NCBI RefSeq assembly: GCF_004000215.1
Contig: NZ_RBVY01000003.1
Coordinates: forward strand, 230,970 to 294,969
Origin: Nitratireductor alexandrii
Lineage (GTDB): Bacteria > Pseudomonadota > Alphaproteobacteria > Rhizobiales > Rhizobiaceae
Length of the DNA: 64,000 bases
Direction: 5' to 3'
The notes below the pieces were generated by a model, which was not told the DNA's origin, ran no database searches, and saw only the letters and a program-made list of their open reading frames with translations. The position numbers were made by a program, and so were the translations under genes. Shown piece by piece: positions 51,793 through 60,071 of the stretch; position 1 is the stretch's first letter, and each line of letters begins with the position of its first letter.

Positions 51793-51921
51793 ATGAGCCA
51801 CGCCATGGAAGAATTGTTCGGCAATCCGGCCTATAAGCGCTTTGCGCTGCAGGACAGAAAGCGCCTGCCGGCCCGCTTTTTTGCGCGGATTTCGGGCGCC
51901 AAGGCGACTCGGCTCGCCTGA
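51793..51921 (+). CDS. Possible small basic protein upstream of leuC
   Basis: A 42-codon reading frame, MSHAMEELFGNPAYKRFALQ continuing to a stop at 51921, with coding-like third positions and a basic character (DRKRLPARFFARISG). It fills the gap between the UspA gene and leuC and its stop abuts an ATG 60 bases before leuC. No Shine-Dalgarno is strong. It could be a real small protein or chance. Confidence 0.35.
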   Translation: MSHAMEELFGNPAYKRFALQDRKRLPARFFARISGAKATRLA

Positions 51922-51981
51922 ATGCCGCCCGCCCGGCACGCCGCCGGCCCATCCAGCTCCCTTATCGACGGACGCAAGACA

Positions 51982-53388
51982 ATGACCGCTCCCCGCACCC
52001 TCTACGACAAGATCTTCGACGACCATCTGGTCGACCGTCAGGACGACGGCACCTGCCTGCTCTATATCGACCGCCATCTCGTTCACGAGGTCACCAGCCC
52101 GCAGGCATTCGAGGGCCTCAGACTGGCCGGGCGCCAGGTACGCCATCCCGAAAAGACGCTCGCCGTGGTCGATCACAACGTGCCGACCACCGACCGCTCG
52201 CGCGGCATCGCCAATCCCGAAAGCCGCATCCAGGTCGAGGCGCTGGCCAAGAACGCCGCCGATTTCGGGATCGATTATTACAACGAGGTCGACCTGCGCC
52301 AGGGCATCGTCCACATCGTCGGCCCCGAACAGGGTTTCACCCTGCCCGGCATGACGATCGTGTGCGGCGACAGCCACACCTCCACCCACGGCGCATTTGG
52401 CGCCTTGGCGCACGGCATCGGCACCTCCGAGGTCGAGCACGTGCTCGCAACCCAGACGCTGATCCAGAACAAGGCCAAGAACATGCTGGTGCGCGTCGAC
52501 GGGCAATTGCCCGACGGCGTCACCGCCAAGGACATCATTTTGGCCATTATCGGCGAGATCGGCACGGCCGGCGGCACCGGCCATGTCATCGAATATGCCG
52601 GCGAGGCGATCCGCGCGCTGTCGATGGAAGGCCGCATGACGGTCTGCAACATGTCGATCGAGGGCGGCGCCCGCGCCGGCCTGATCGCGCCCGACGAGAC
52701 CACGTTCGCCTATGTCAAGGACAAGCCGCGTGCGCCGAAGGGCAAGGCCTGGGACATGGCCATGGAATACTGGAAAACGCTGCGCTCCGACGAGGGCGCC
52801 CATTTTGACCAGACGGTGGTGCTCGACGCGGCCAATCTGCCGCCGATCGTAACCTGGGGCTCCTCGCCCGAAGACGTCGTCTCCGTCACCGGGATCGTGC
52901 CCGACCCCGACGCGATCGCCGACGAGAACAAGCGCAATTCCAAGAAGCGCGCGCTCGATTATATGGGCCTGACGCCGGGTACCCGCATCACCGATATCGC
53001 GCTCGACCGCGTCTTCATCGGCTCGTGTACCAATGGCCGCATCGAGGACCTGCGTGCCGTGGCCAAGGTGGTCGAGGGCCGCACGGTCAGCGAGCGCGTC
53101 GACGCCATGATCGTGCCGGGCTCCGGCCTGGTCAAGGCACAGGCCGAGGCCGAGGGTCTGGACGCGATCTTCAAGGCCGCCGGCTTCGACTGGCGCGAGC
53201 CGGGCTGTTCGATGTGCCTGGCCATGAACGAGGACCGCCTCAAACCGCAGGAGCGCTGCGCCTCGACCTCGAACCGCAATTTCGAGGGCCGGCAGGGTTT
53301 CAAGGGCCGCACCCATCTGGTCTCGCCGGCCATGGCGGCGGCGGCGGCGATCGCCGGCCATTTCGTCGACATCCGCGACTGGCGCTGA
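51982..53388 (+). CDS. leuC: 3-isopropylmalate dehydratase large subunit
   Basis: A 4Fe-4S aconitase-family subunit in leucine synthesis that isomerises 2- to 3-isopropylmalate with LeuD. It is 468 residues long. The start [15 protein letters not shown] fits the family better than a longer in-frame ATG at 51922. Seen: [33 protein letters not shown] with the first cluster Cys, and [13 protein letters not shown] with the other two. leuD is not in this window. The gene appears monocistronic here. Confidence 0.97.
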   Translation: MTAPRTLYDKIFDDHLVDRQDDGTCLLYIDRHLVHEVTSPQAFEGLRLAGRQVRHPEKTLAVVDHNVPTTDRSRGIANPESRIQVEALAKNAADFGIDYYNEVDLRQGIVHIVGPEQGFTLPGMTIVCGDSHTSTHGAFGALAHGIGTSEVEHVLATQTLIQNKAKNMLVRVDGQLPDGVTAKDIILAIIGEIGTAGGTGHVIEYAGEAIRALSMEGRMTVCNMSIEGGARAGLIAPDETTFAYVKDKPRAPKGKAWDMAMEYWKTLRSDEGAHFDQTVVLDAANLPPIVTWGSSPEDVVSVTGIVPDPDAIADENKRNSKKRALDYMGLTPGTRITDIALDRVFIGSCTNGRIEDLRAVAKVVEGRTVSERVDAMIVPGSGLVKAQAEAEGLDAIFKAAGFDWREPGCSMCLAMNEDRLKPQERCASTSNRNFEGRQGFKGRTHLVSPAMAAAAAIAGHFVDIRDWR

Positions 53389-53406
53389 ACGCCCAAACGA
53401 CCGATC

Positions 53407-53438
53407 GCGAGGTTGCCCGCCTCATCAGGCGGCCTCGC
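53407..53438 (+). terminator. Hairpin after leuC
   Basis: GCGAGG...GCCT-CATC-AGGC...CCTCGC forms an interrupted stem 18 bases after the leuC stop. No T-run. The remainder of the 286-base gap to the next gene shows no supported feature. Confidence 0.35.
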
Positions 53439-53674
53439 AGAGCGTGATCGCCGTCATGCCGACCGGCCCGTAGGGTTTCGTTATTCTCGCCGCGGTCTCG
53501 TGAATCTGGCTCCTGTTTGACGCATTCGGGCAGGGCGAGCCGCAAGCTGATAGGCTGAATTGATCGCGCATATGAAGCGGCCGTGAACGGCGGCGTCAGG
53601 CTCGTTCCAGGCGCGTCCCTCCATCATCACTGCATTCCGGCGCGCAAACAGCCGGTTTTTGTGGAGGAACCGCC

Positions 53675-53982
53675 ATGCTCGTCAAAACCGCGGCAACCGC
53701 CCTCACCGCGATCCTGCTCGCGACATCGGTCGCTCCGTCCTTCGCGGAAATGAAGATCAAGAAACTGAAGCCGCCCGCGAGCAGGTCCGCACAGCCTGCG
53801 AAAAGAACGACGACAATATCGGCTACGGCGCCCACGCCAAGAAGGGCGGTTATGGCTGCGTGACCGACAACGGCTTCATCGACTGCAAGGAAAACGGCGC
53901 GTGCACCGGAGGCACTGCCGAGCGCCGCACGGCGCGCCATCTGCCGCGCCTGACCGGCTCGGGCAAGCTCGTCCGCCGCTGA
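53675..53982 (+). pseudogene. Frameshifted small Cys-rich secreted protein
   Basis: The first frame starts with a clean signal peptide, KTAATALTAILLATSVAPSFA then EMKIKKLK, and GGAGGAACC lies six bases before ATG. It then degenerates (PPASRSAQPAKR) and stops at 53863. The -1/+2 frame carries coherent sequence from about 53771: REQVRTACEKNDDNIGYGAH, KKGGYGCVTDNGFIDC and KENGACTGG, with four to five cysteines, ending 53982. Joined, the two give an export signal plus Cys-rich domain. A single base change near 53770, or a sequencing error, explains it. A strong hairpin follows. Confidence 0.6.
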
Positions 53983-54044
53983 TTCTTTGGCGGCTCATCA
54001 GCCGGGTCGCTCGGGCGCCTATTGTCTCACCTGCCCGTCTCCTC

Positions 54045-54078
54045 GGTGCCCGCTGCATCCCAAAATGCAGCGGGCGCC
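54045..54078 (+). terminator. Strong 11-bp hairpin
   Basis: GCCCGCTGCAT (54048-54058) pairs perfectly with ATGCAGCGGGC (54065-54075) across a six-base loop, extended by flanking GG/CC. It follows the Cys-rich reading frame by about 65 bases. No T-run follows on either strand, so it may be a terminator acting through Rho, or an RNA-stabilising element. Confidence 0.5.
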
Positions 54079-54172
54079 GTCACGTCTGGATGCCGGCTTT
54101 TACACCGCCCACATTAACCTCTTTTTCGAACCCTTGCGCTAATGTCGCCCGGCACGCGAACAGGAGCCGGAT

Positions 54173-55372
54173 ATGAGCGCTGCCGGATATATTCTGGCGA
54201 TCAACCTCCTTGTTGCCGGCCTGTTCGCCGGCGCATTCGCATGGGTCAGCATTTACAGCAAGGTCCGCGTTCCTGCACGCTGGATCGCCGCGAGTTTCGT
54301 TCTCGGAATGGCGAATTTCGGCGTGGAATGGATGATTTCCGCTGTCGAAAATCCGCGTTTCGTCGTGTTTTCGGCCTTTGTCGTCTCGATTGCGGCCCAG
54401 ATCGCCTTCAATATCGGCGTGCTGAAAAAATACGACATCCGCATCCCCTGGCGGTTTCTTGCACTGCTGGTGTTTGTCTCGCTGCCGCTCAATGTCGCCA
54501 TCTACGACATGCCGCGCGATTCGTTCACGCGCGTCCTGCTCTACCAACTGCCCTATTTTGTCATACAGGCCACCGCCGTGCTGCTTCTGATACGCGCGCC
54601 GGGCAAGCGTTATCTCGATATCGCGCTGACCGGCGTGCTGGGCGCGGGCGCGGTTCACTTCCTGGCAAAGCCTTTCTTTGCCGCCGCCTTCGGGCCCGGC
54701 GACCGGCCCCAGACCTATGTCGACAGCATCTATGCGCTGATCTCGCAATCCATGGGCTCAGTGCTGATCGTGGCGACCGGCCTTTTGGTGGCGGTGGTCC
54801 TGGTGCGCGACCTGTTGACCGACGCCACCACCAAATCCGAAACCGATTCCCTGACCGGCCTGCTCAACCGCCGCGGTTTCGAGGAGCGCGTGCCGCAGGT
54901 CACCCGCCTCCTGGCCGAAACCCGGGTTCCGGCCTCGATCGTCATCTGCGACCTCGATCATTTCAAGGCGGTGAACGACAGTTACGGGCACCCCGGCGGC
55001 GATCTCGTCATCCGCGCCTTCGCCACGCAGCTGATCGAGGCGAAGGCCAACGACCACGTCGTCGGCAGGATCGGCGGCGAGGAATTCGCCATCCTGCTGC
55101 CGGGCGCAAACGCGGCGGCCGCGCGCCTGTTTGCCGAGGCGATCCGCAGCGCCTTCGCCGGGCTCGAGATTCAGGGCATGCCCGAAACCGCCCGCTTCAC
55201 CGCCAGTTTCGGCGTCGCCGAATTGAAGGCCGGCGACACGCTCTCCGATATGCTGCGGCGCGCCGATCTGGCGCTCTACGAGGCCAAAAACAGCGGCCGC
55301 AACTGCGTGCGCGTCGCGCCGCTGATCGTATACGACAACAGCGATCGCCGCACCCATCGCGCCGCACGCTGA
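54173..55372 (+). CDS. Membrane diguanylate cyclase (GGDEF)
   Basis: A 399-residue protein. Residues 1-215 carry about seven hydrophobic segments (for example GYILAINLLVAGLFAGAFAW and SMGSVLIVATGLLVAVVLV). The GGDEF domain is from about 225: TDSLTGLLNRRGFEERV, DLDHFKAVNDSYGHPGGD, and active-site GGEEF at about 301-305. The catalytic residues for making c-di-GMP from GTP are intact. The inhibitory RxxD motif is not evident five residues before GGEEF, so product inhibition at that site seems absent. Signal unknown. Confidence 0.95.
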   Translation: MSAAGYILAINLLVAGLFAGAFAWVSIYSKVRVPARWIAASFVLGMANFGVEWMISAVENPRFVVFSAFVVSIAAQIAFNIGVLKKYDIRIPWRFLALLVFVSLPLNVAIYDMPRDSFTRVLLYQLPYFVIQATAVLLLIRAPGKRYLDIALTGVLGAGAVHFLAKPFFAAAFGPGDRPQTYVDSIYALISQSMGSVLIVATGLLVAVVLVRDLLTDATTKSETDSLTGLLNRRGFEERVPQVTRLLAETRVPASIVICDLDHFKAVNDSYGHPGGDLVIRAFATQLIEAKANDHVVGRIGGEEFAILLPGANAAAARLFAEAIRSAFAGLEIQGMPETARFTASFGVAELKAGDTLSDMLRRADLALYEAKNSGRNCVRVAPLIVYDNSDRRTHRAAR

Positions 55373-55386
55373 CAAAGAAGCCGGAT

Positions 55387-56238
55387 TTATTGCGCGGCGA
55401 TCGGCCCTGCGCCGGTCGCGAGACGATAGCCGCGCATCTCGTCCATGCTGAGATAATAGAGCGCGCGCGGCGGAGTATCGAGCGCGTGCAGCCACAAGGC
55501 AGGATCCACGCCCATTTCGCTCAGATGGCGCGAGATGCGGGCCGTGGTCGCCTGCGCGTCCGACATCGCCTGGGCCGGTTCGACGGGCATGTCGCCGACG
55601 GCGTAGAACTGGTGCAGCCCGATCGCCGATTTGGCCCCGACCGAGCGGGTCACCCCACCGGCCAGCATCAGCGGGCAGGACGAGGCGCAAAAGGCGCCAT
55701 CCACGACCCCCGTTGCCAGGCCGCGCGCACGGATCTGGCGGGCGATCGCGATCGCGTCGTCGAGCGAGCCGCCCGATGAATTGAACAGCACCGCGCGGAC
55801 ATATTCGCCACGCATTTCAATCTCGGTGGCGAAACGCGCGGCCGCGCCGATGTCGACAAAGCCCTCCGCCGCCAGAATGCCGCCGGGCTTGAGCGTGAAG
55901 CCGATCGGCCGACGCAGTCTGTCCTCATCGACGGTGACCTGATCGCGCGGATCGACCGTGGCCGCGCCGCCTTCGCCGTCCCGCGTCGCCACCGCCGGCG
56001 GCAGGACGGGGGTGGCGATGTCGGCGGGCGGCGACACGGCGGGGCGCCTGGCCTCGATCAGATCGTGCAGATCCATCGCCAGCACGCCGACGGCGCCGAT
56101 CAGCAGCCCGCGAAACGCCCAGCGGATCACCTCGCCCTCGTCGAAACGGGCAAAATAACGCGCGATCGCCGCCCGCGCACCACCACGCCCGCGCCCGGCC
56201 TGGCCGCGCGCAGGCAAAACATCGCCGGCGCGACTCAC
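55387..56238 (-). CDS. Membrane-anchored ClpP-fold (COG3904-type) protein
   Basis: A 283-residue protein with one transmembrane segment near residue 40-57 (AFRGLLIGAVGVLAMDL) and a large extracytoplasmic ClpP/crotonase-like domain. The fold is indicated by VRAVLFNSSGGSLDDAIAIA, the nucleophile-like Ser in FCASSCPLMLAGG and the His in GLHQFYAVG, matching ClpP Ser/His positions. It is probably a periplasmic serine hydrolase or a degenerate scaffold. The start overlaps by four bases (ATGA) the stop of the upstream membrane-protein gene, so the two are coupled. Confidence 0.82.
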   Translation of the reverse strand: MSRAGDVLPARGQAGRGRGGARAAIARYFARFDEGEVIRWAFRGLLIGAVGVLAMDLHDLIEARRPAVSPPADIATPVLPPAVATRDGEGGAATVDPRDQVTVDEDRLRRPIGFTLKPGGILAAEGFVDIGAAARFATEIEMRGEYVRAVLFNSSGGSLDDAIAIARQIRARGLATGVVDGAFCASSCPLMLAGGVTRSVGAKSAIGLHQFYAVGDMPVEPAQAMSDAQATTARISRHLSEMGVDPALWLHALDTPPRALYYLSMDEMRGYRLATGAGPIAAQ

Positions 56239-57590
56239 GGGTCGCTCCTCTTGCGTTCCGACAGAGAGAGCGGCGTCACGTTCTCGGCCGCCGGTGCTTC
56301 ATGGCCCCGGTGGTGTTCGTCGTCCGCTTGCTCCGGCCCGTCCGCCTCACGCGTTTCCGCCGCGTCCGGCTCCTCCGAGGCGCCACCCGCGGCCGCGACG
56401 CGACGCGCCAGCAGAGCGTCGTGGATTTCCAGCGAGCGCAGCAAATCGGCCGCGGTGATGCGATCCGTGTCGGCCATCTGTTCCTCGCCGCGTCGCACCG
56501 CCGCCTGCACCACCGCCATGATCGCCACCAGCACGCCGGGAAGCAGGTCGATCGAGATCGCGCCCGCCCAGCTCGGAACGAAGTCGCCGCCGTAAAGCAG
56601 CACCGCTTCGGCCGACGACAGCGGCACGTAGCGCCGGTCGGGCACCCTGGGCTGGGCGAGGATCTGTTGGGCGGCCTTGGAAAGCGCCTTCGACTGCGCC
56701 TCGACGGAGGAACGGATCGTGGCCATGACGACGTCCTGCCGCCCGGCGAGGTCGGCGGTCGACCCGTCGGCCACCGGCGCGATGAAGCCGACCGAGAGGT
56801 CCTCCGCCGCGCGCATCACCGAGGGCGCGACCGAGGTCTGCTCGAGTGCGGCGATCACGCCGGCGAGCGCGACGGCCTGTTCGGCGAACCGGTCCGAGCG
56901 CGGCGCAATCGGACCCGATCCGGAAACCAGCCCGCGCATCGCCGCCAGATGGGTCTGTCCCTCATCGAAAAGGGTCGCAACTGTCTCCCGCGAAGCGAGG
57001 ATATTGGCCTCGAGCTCGCGCATCTGCGCGGCCATCTGGGTCAGAAGCTGCACCACGCTGCCCGAACCCGACGTGCCCGTCAGCGCGCCCGAATCGCGCT
57101 CGTCGTCGGCCAGCCTGGCAAACCGCTCTCCGGCGCGCTGGATATCGGGCAGCAGCGACAGCGCCCCGAGCGCATTGGTGTTGGCTTGGTCGAGGTCGCC
57201 GGTATAGTCCTCCAGCGTCTCGGCCAGGTGCTGCTCGACCGCGGCCGAGCCGGCGAGTGCGGCCGCGTTGAGCCAGGACGACATCGCCACGATCATCACA
57301 GACCCGACCGCCATGACGGCGACCAGCACCAGCCGCGAGGCACCGTCGCGCATTTCGGGCAGGAACCGCAGCAGATAGGTCCAGAAGCCGTAAATGCCGA
57401 CCGACACGGCGGCCGAATAGATGATGGCGGCGAAAAACACGATCGTCGCAGAGCCGTCGAGAAGGCTGCGCACGCCGAGATAGGTGTAAACGCCCGAGGC
57501 CAGCGCCAGCGTGGCGAGCACGAACCGCGTCATCGTCGTCAGCGACGCGGCGTGATCCTTCAGTCTGCGGGCCGTCGCGGCTTCGCTCAT
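56235..57590 (-). CDS. Four-helix membrane protein with large periplasmic helical domain
   Basis: A 451-residue protein I cannot place in a named family. Three N-terminal TM segments lie near residues 20-42, 50-72 and 86-108. A helical extracytoplasmic region of about 240 residues follows (LTQMAAQMRELEANILASRE, SVEAQSKALSKAAQQILAQP), then a fourth TM near 360-382. The acidic cytoplasmic tail is rich in Glu/Ala/His. The architecture recalls sensors or tethers. Its stop overlaps the start of the ClpP-fold gene, implying a complex. Confidence 0.78.
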   Translation of the reverse strand: MSEAATARRLKDHAASLTTMTRFVLATLALASGVYTYLGVRSLLDGSATIVFFAAIIYSAAVSVGIYGFWTYLLRFLPEMRDGASRLVLVAVMAVGSVMIVAMSSWLNAAALAGSAAVEQHLAETLEDYTGDLDQANTNALGALSLLPDIQRAGERFARLADDERDSGALTGTSGSGSVVQLLTQMAAQMRELEANILASRETVATLFDEGQTHLAAMRGLVSGSGPIAPRSDRFAEQAVALAGVIAALEQTSVAPSVMRAAEDLSVGFIAPVADGSTADLAGRQDVVMATIRSSVEAQSKALSKAAQQILAQPRVPDRRYVPLSSAEAVLLYGGDFVPSWAGAISIDLLPGVLVAIMAVVQAAVRRGEEQMADTDRITAADLLRSLEIHDALLARRVAAAGGASEEPDAAETREADGPEQADDEHHRGHEAPAAENVTPLSLSERKRSDP

Positions 57591-57698
57591 CTCATCTCCC
57601 GTCCCGTCACGGCACCGCCATGCTCCGGCGTCGGAGCCGAAGCTGGCGGTGCAAACGTGACCAAATCAGGGCCGTCGGGCTCGTTTCGGACGAAACGC

Positions 57699-58067
57699 TC
57701 AGCGGCAGGGCCCGACCAGCACCGGCACGGTGTTGTCCGGCAGGCCGTACATATAGCTGCGTCCCTTGAGCAGCACGCCGTGGCGCCGGCAATCGCGCCG
57801 CACCCGCACCGCCTCGTCGGAATAGACGATTTCGGGGCCTGCGCCGGCGCGGCTGTATTCGCCCAGCTCTTCGGCCAGATGCCCCTGGCCGACGACGATG
57901 CGTTTATAGCCAGATGGGCTGCGGATAACGAGATTGCCGAAACTGTCGGCATAGACCCTGTCATAAAGGCCGCCCGCCGTCGCCGGCGCGGCGGCAAGCA
58001 CGAAAAGCGGAGCGGCGAGCGCGGCCGTCGCGCATGCTCCCACCCAGGATTTCCAGTTCAGGCGCAT
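57699..58067 (-). CDS. Secreted hypothetical protein
   Basis: A 122-residue protein. Signal peptide ATAALAAPLFVLAAAPATA is followed by GGLYDRVYADSFGNLVIRSP and SGYKRIVVGQGHLAEEL. Late RRDCRRHGVLLKGRSYMYGL and a terminal VGPCR give two cysteines able to form a disulfide. It looks like a conserved rhizobial periplasmic protein. It lies 108 bases upstream of the membrane/ClpP-fold pair on the same strand. Function unknown. Confidence 0.78.
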   Translation of the reverse strand: MRLNWKSWVGACATAALAAPLFVLAAAPATAGGLYDRVYADSFGNLVIRSPSGYKRIVVGQGHLAEELGEYSRAGAGPEIVYSDEAVRVRRDCRRHGVLLKGRSYMYGLPDNTVPVLVGPCR

Positions 58068-58199
58068 GGTGCGTCCTTTCGTTGAGGTCGAAGCCTCCTC
58101 GCCCTCGACTTTAACGGTTTCTTAACCTCTGTCACCCGGGACGGGGAAATCCGCACCCGGCAATTGACAGACATGGTTAATATCTCCGATGGAGAGAAC

Positions 58200-58661
58200 A
58201 TGACCGACCAGCCCGCAATCGACATCGCCCTGCTTCGCCTCAAGGACGCGCCCGACCTGGCGCCCCTGCTTGCCGCCTACGCCCAGGCGCTCAAGCGCGG
58301 CGCGCCGCGCCGGCCCGACCAATATTACGCCGAAGCACTGCTGCAGGACCGCACCGCCGAGGTGCTGGGCGCGCGCATCGACGGCAGGCTGGTTGGATTC
58401 GCGATCTTCGCCGATCTGCCGGAGCCGGTTTCCGGCATGCGCTGCGGCGCCTGCGATCACATTTTTGTTCATCACGAACACCGTTCGAAGGGCATCGCCA
58501 AGGCGATGGTCGACGTGCTCGCCGACCGGGCCGAGGAGCGCGGCTGGACCAAGCTGATGCTGAACGCGCCGCGCCAGCCCGAGGACGGCAAAAAGCTCTA
58601 CGAACAGATCGCCGGCCCCGCCGACTGGTCGAGCTACGTCATCCGGTTCGACGGAAAATAG
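58200..58661 (+). CDS. GNAT-family N-acetyltransferase
   Basis: A 153-residue acetyltransferase: ALLRLKDAPDLAPLLAAYAQ at the start, VGFAIFADLPEP strand, DHIFVHHEHRSKGIAKAMVD with the (R/Q)xxGxA CoA loop, and ERGWTKLMLNAPRQPEDGKK near the end. GGAGAG lies three bases before the chosen ATG (MTDQPAID); an upstream in-frame ATG adds 12 residues. Substrate unknown. Confidence 0.9.
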   Translation: MTDQPAIDIALLRLKDAPDLAPLLAAYAQALKRGAPRRPDQYYAEALLQDRTAEVLGARIDGRLVGFAIFADLPEPVSGMRCGACDHIFVHHEHRSKGIAKAMVDVLADRAEERGWTKLMLNAPRQPEDGKKLYEQIAGPADWSSYVIRFDGK

Positions 58662-58744
58662 TCCGCGCCCGCGCCCGACTTGATCTCCCGTGGCCAAAAT
58701 TTGTAATTTTCGCGCGGCCCGTCCGCGAATCGCGAGGAACAGCC

Positions 58745-59062
58745 CTGAAAAACCGCCTGATCCTGTTGCCGGTCATTCTTCTCGCCGCGTGCGTGGCGGA
58801 CGGACCGGGCGCCGAGCCCGGCGTCGCTTCGGCGCCGCGCGGCAAGACCACCTATCGCTGCGACGACGGCGCCCGCATGGCGGTCGAAAACCGTGGCACC
58901 AGCGTGATCCTGACCCTCGACGACAACGCGCCGGTCACCTTGCCCGCTTCGCCTGCCGATTCCCGCATCCGCTACGGTGCGCCGCCCTATGCGCTGCTTC
59001 TGGATCGCAACGAGGCCCTGCTGATGAAGTCCGGCGCCGCACCCAATACCTGCCGCCGCTGA
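58745..59062 (+). CDS. MliC-like lipoprotein, probably CTG start
   Basis: A protein of about 105 residues. Reading from CTG at 58745 gives a complete lipoprotein signal, KNRLILLPVILLAACVADGP, with GAGGA eleven bases upstream. The first in-frame TTG (58766) would cut the signal short. The mature part, TTYRCDDGARMAVENRGTSV, VTLPASPADSRIRYGAP and a terminal Cys (NTCRR), resembles the MliC lysozyme-inhibitor domain (YxCxxG...C). It is likely an envelope lipoprotein. Confidence 0.7.
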   Translation: MKNRLILLPVILLAACVADGPGAEPGVASAPRGKTTYRCDDGARMAVENRGTSVILTLDDNAPVTLPASPADSRIRYGAPPYALLLDRNEALLMKSGAAPNTCRR

Positions 59063-59113
59063 CGGCGGGATGCCTGTGCCGGCACCCGGTTCGGCTTTAA
59101 TCGATTGAAGCGG

Positions 59114-59171
59114 GACGCCGCCGCGATGCCGTCCAAGCCACGACCCTAAATGCCCGGCGCGGCGTCTTTTT
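59114..59171 (+). terminator. Terminator after the MliC-like gene
   Basis: GACGCCGC (59114-59121) pairs with GCGGCGTC (59159-59166), followed by TTTTT. The loop is large (37 bases), but the 8-bp GC stem plus T-run fits intrinsic termination just before the sdh promoter. Confidence 0.45.
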
Positions 59172-59177
59172 CCGACT

Positions 59178-59206
59178 TTGACGCGGTGCAAAAAGACCAT
59201 TAGAAA
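59178..59206 (+). promoter_or_regulatory. Promoter of sdhCDAB
   Basis: TTGACG (59178-59183), exactly 17 bases, then TAGAAA (59201-59206). It matches the sigma-70 consensus well and lies 63 bases before the sdhC start. Confidence 0.7.
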
Positions 59207-59268
59207 CGGGCAACCGGACCCGGCCGGCAACCGTTGCGCCGCATCCGGAGCCTTCATCTGGGGGAGCC

Positions 59269-59685
59269 ATGAGCAATTCCACAGCCACCCGACCTGGCAT
59301 GAGACAAAGACCGCTTTCACCGCATCTTCAGGTCTACCGCCTGATCCCCACCATGGTGATGTCGATCGTGCACCGCATCACCGGCGCAGCACTTTATGTC
59401 GGCACGCTGCTGGTCGCCTGGTGGCTGATCGCGGCGGCCACGTCGGAGAGCTATTTCGAGTTCGTCAACGGGCTCTACGGCTCCTGGTTCGGACGGCTGG
59501 TTCTGTTCGGCTACACCTGGGCGCTGCTGCACCACATGCTGGGCGGTCTGCGCCATCTGGTCTGGGACACGGGCGCGGCGATGGACAAACACACCGCCAC
59601 CAAGCTGGCCTGGGCGACGATCGCCGGCTCGATAACGCTGACCGTGCTGGTGTGGATAGCCGGCTACATGGCACGCGGAGGCTGA
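59269..59685 (+). CDS. sdhC: Succinate dehydrogenase cytochrome b556 subunit
   Basis: A 138-residue membrane anchor with three hydrophobic segments. Family signature RPLSPHLQVYRLIPTMVMSI continues with VHRITGAALYVGT. The haem-ligand His is in FGYTWALLHHMLGGLRHLVWD. GGGGGAGCC precedes ATG. First gene of sdhCDAB; sdhD follows within three bases. Its job is to bind haem b and quinone with SdhD. Confidence 0.97.
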   Translation: MSNSTATRPGMRQRPLSPHLQVYRLIPTMVMSIVHRITGAALYVGTLLVAWWLIAAATSESYFEFVNGLYGSWFGRLVLFGYTWALLHHMLGGLRHLVWDTGAAMDKHTATKLAWATIAGSITLTVLVWIAGYMARGG

Positions 59686-59687
59686 CG

Positions 59688-60071
59688 ATGACCGACATGC
59701 GCACCCCGCTCGGCAAGGTCCGCGGCCTCGGCTCGGCCAAGGACGGCACCGACACCTTTTGGCGCCAGCGCCTGACGGCGATCGCCAACATCCCGCTGCT
59801 CTTGTTTTTCGTCGGCCTGCTGGTCGCGCTCAATGGCGCCGGCTACGACGAGGTCCGCGCCACGCTGGGCAACCCCTTCGTGACGCTTGTCCTGATCCTC
59901 GTGCTGGTTTCCGGCCTCGTGCACATGCGCATCGGCATGAAGGAAATCATCGAGGACTATATCCATGACGAGGGCGTCAAGATCGCCCTTGTCGTGCTCA
60001 ATACGTTCTTCGTGTTCACGATAGGCGCGGCCTGCGTGTTCGCGCTGTTGAAGATCGCGTTCGGAGGGTAA
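59688..60071 (+). CDS. sdhD: Succinate dehydrogenase membrane anchor subunit
   Basis: A 127-residue anchor with three hydrophobic segments: [20 protein letters not shown] followed by [40 protein letters not shown] with the haem-side His, and [17 protein letters not shown]. The [14 protein letters not shown] element is the family landmark. The stop overlaps the sdhA start by one base (TAATG). Confidence 0.95.
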   Translation: MTDMRTPLGKVRGLGSAKDGTDTFWRQRLTAIANIPLLLFFVGLLVALNGAGYDEVRATLGNPFVTLVLILVLVSGLVHMRIGMKEIIEDYIHDEGVKIALVVLNTFFVFTIGAACVFALLKIAFGG

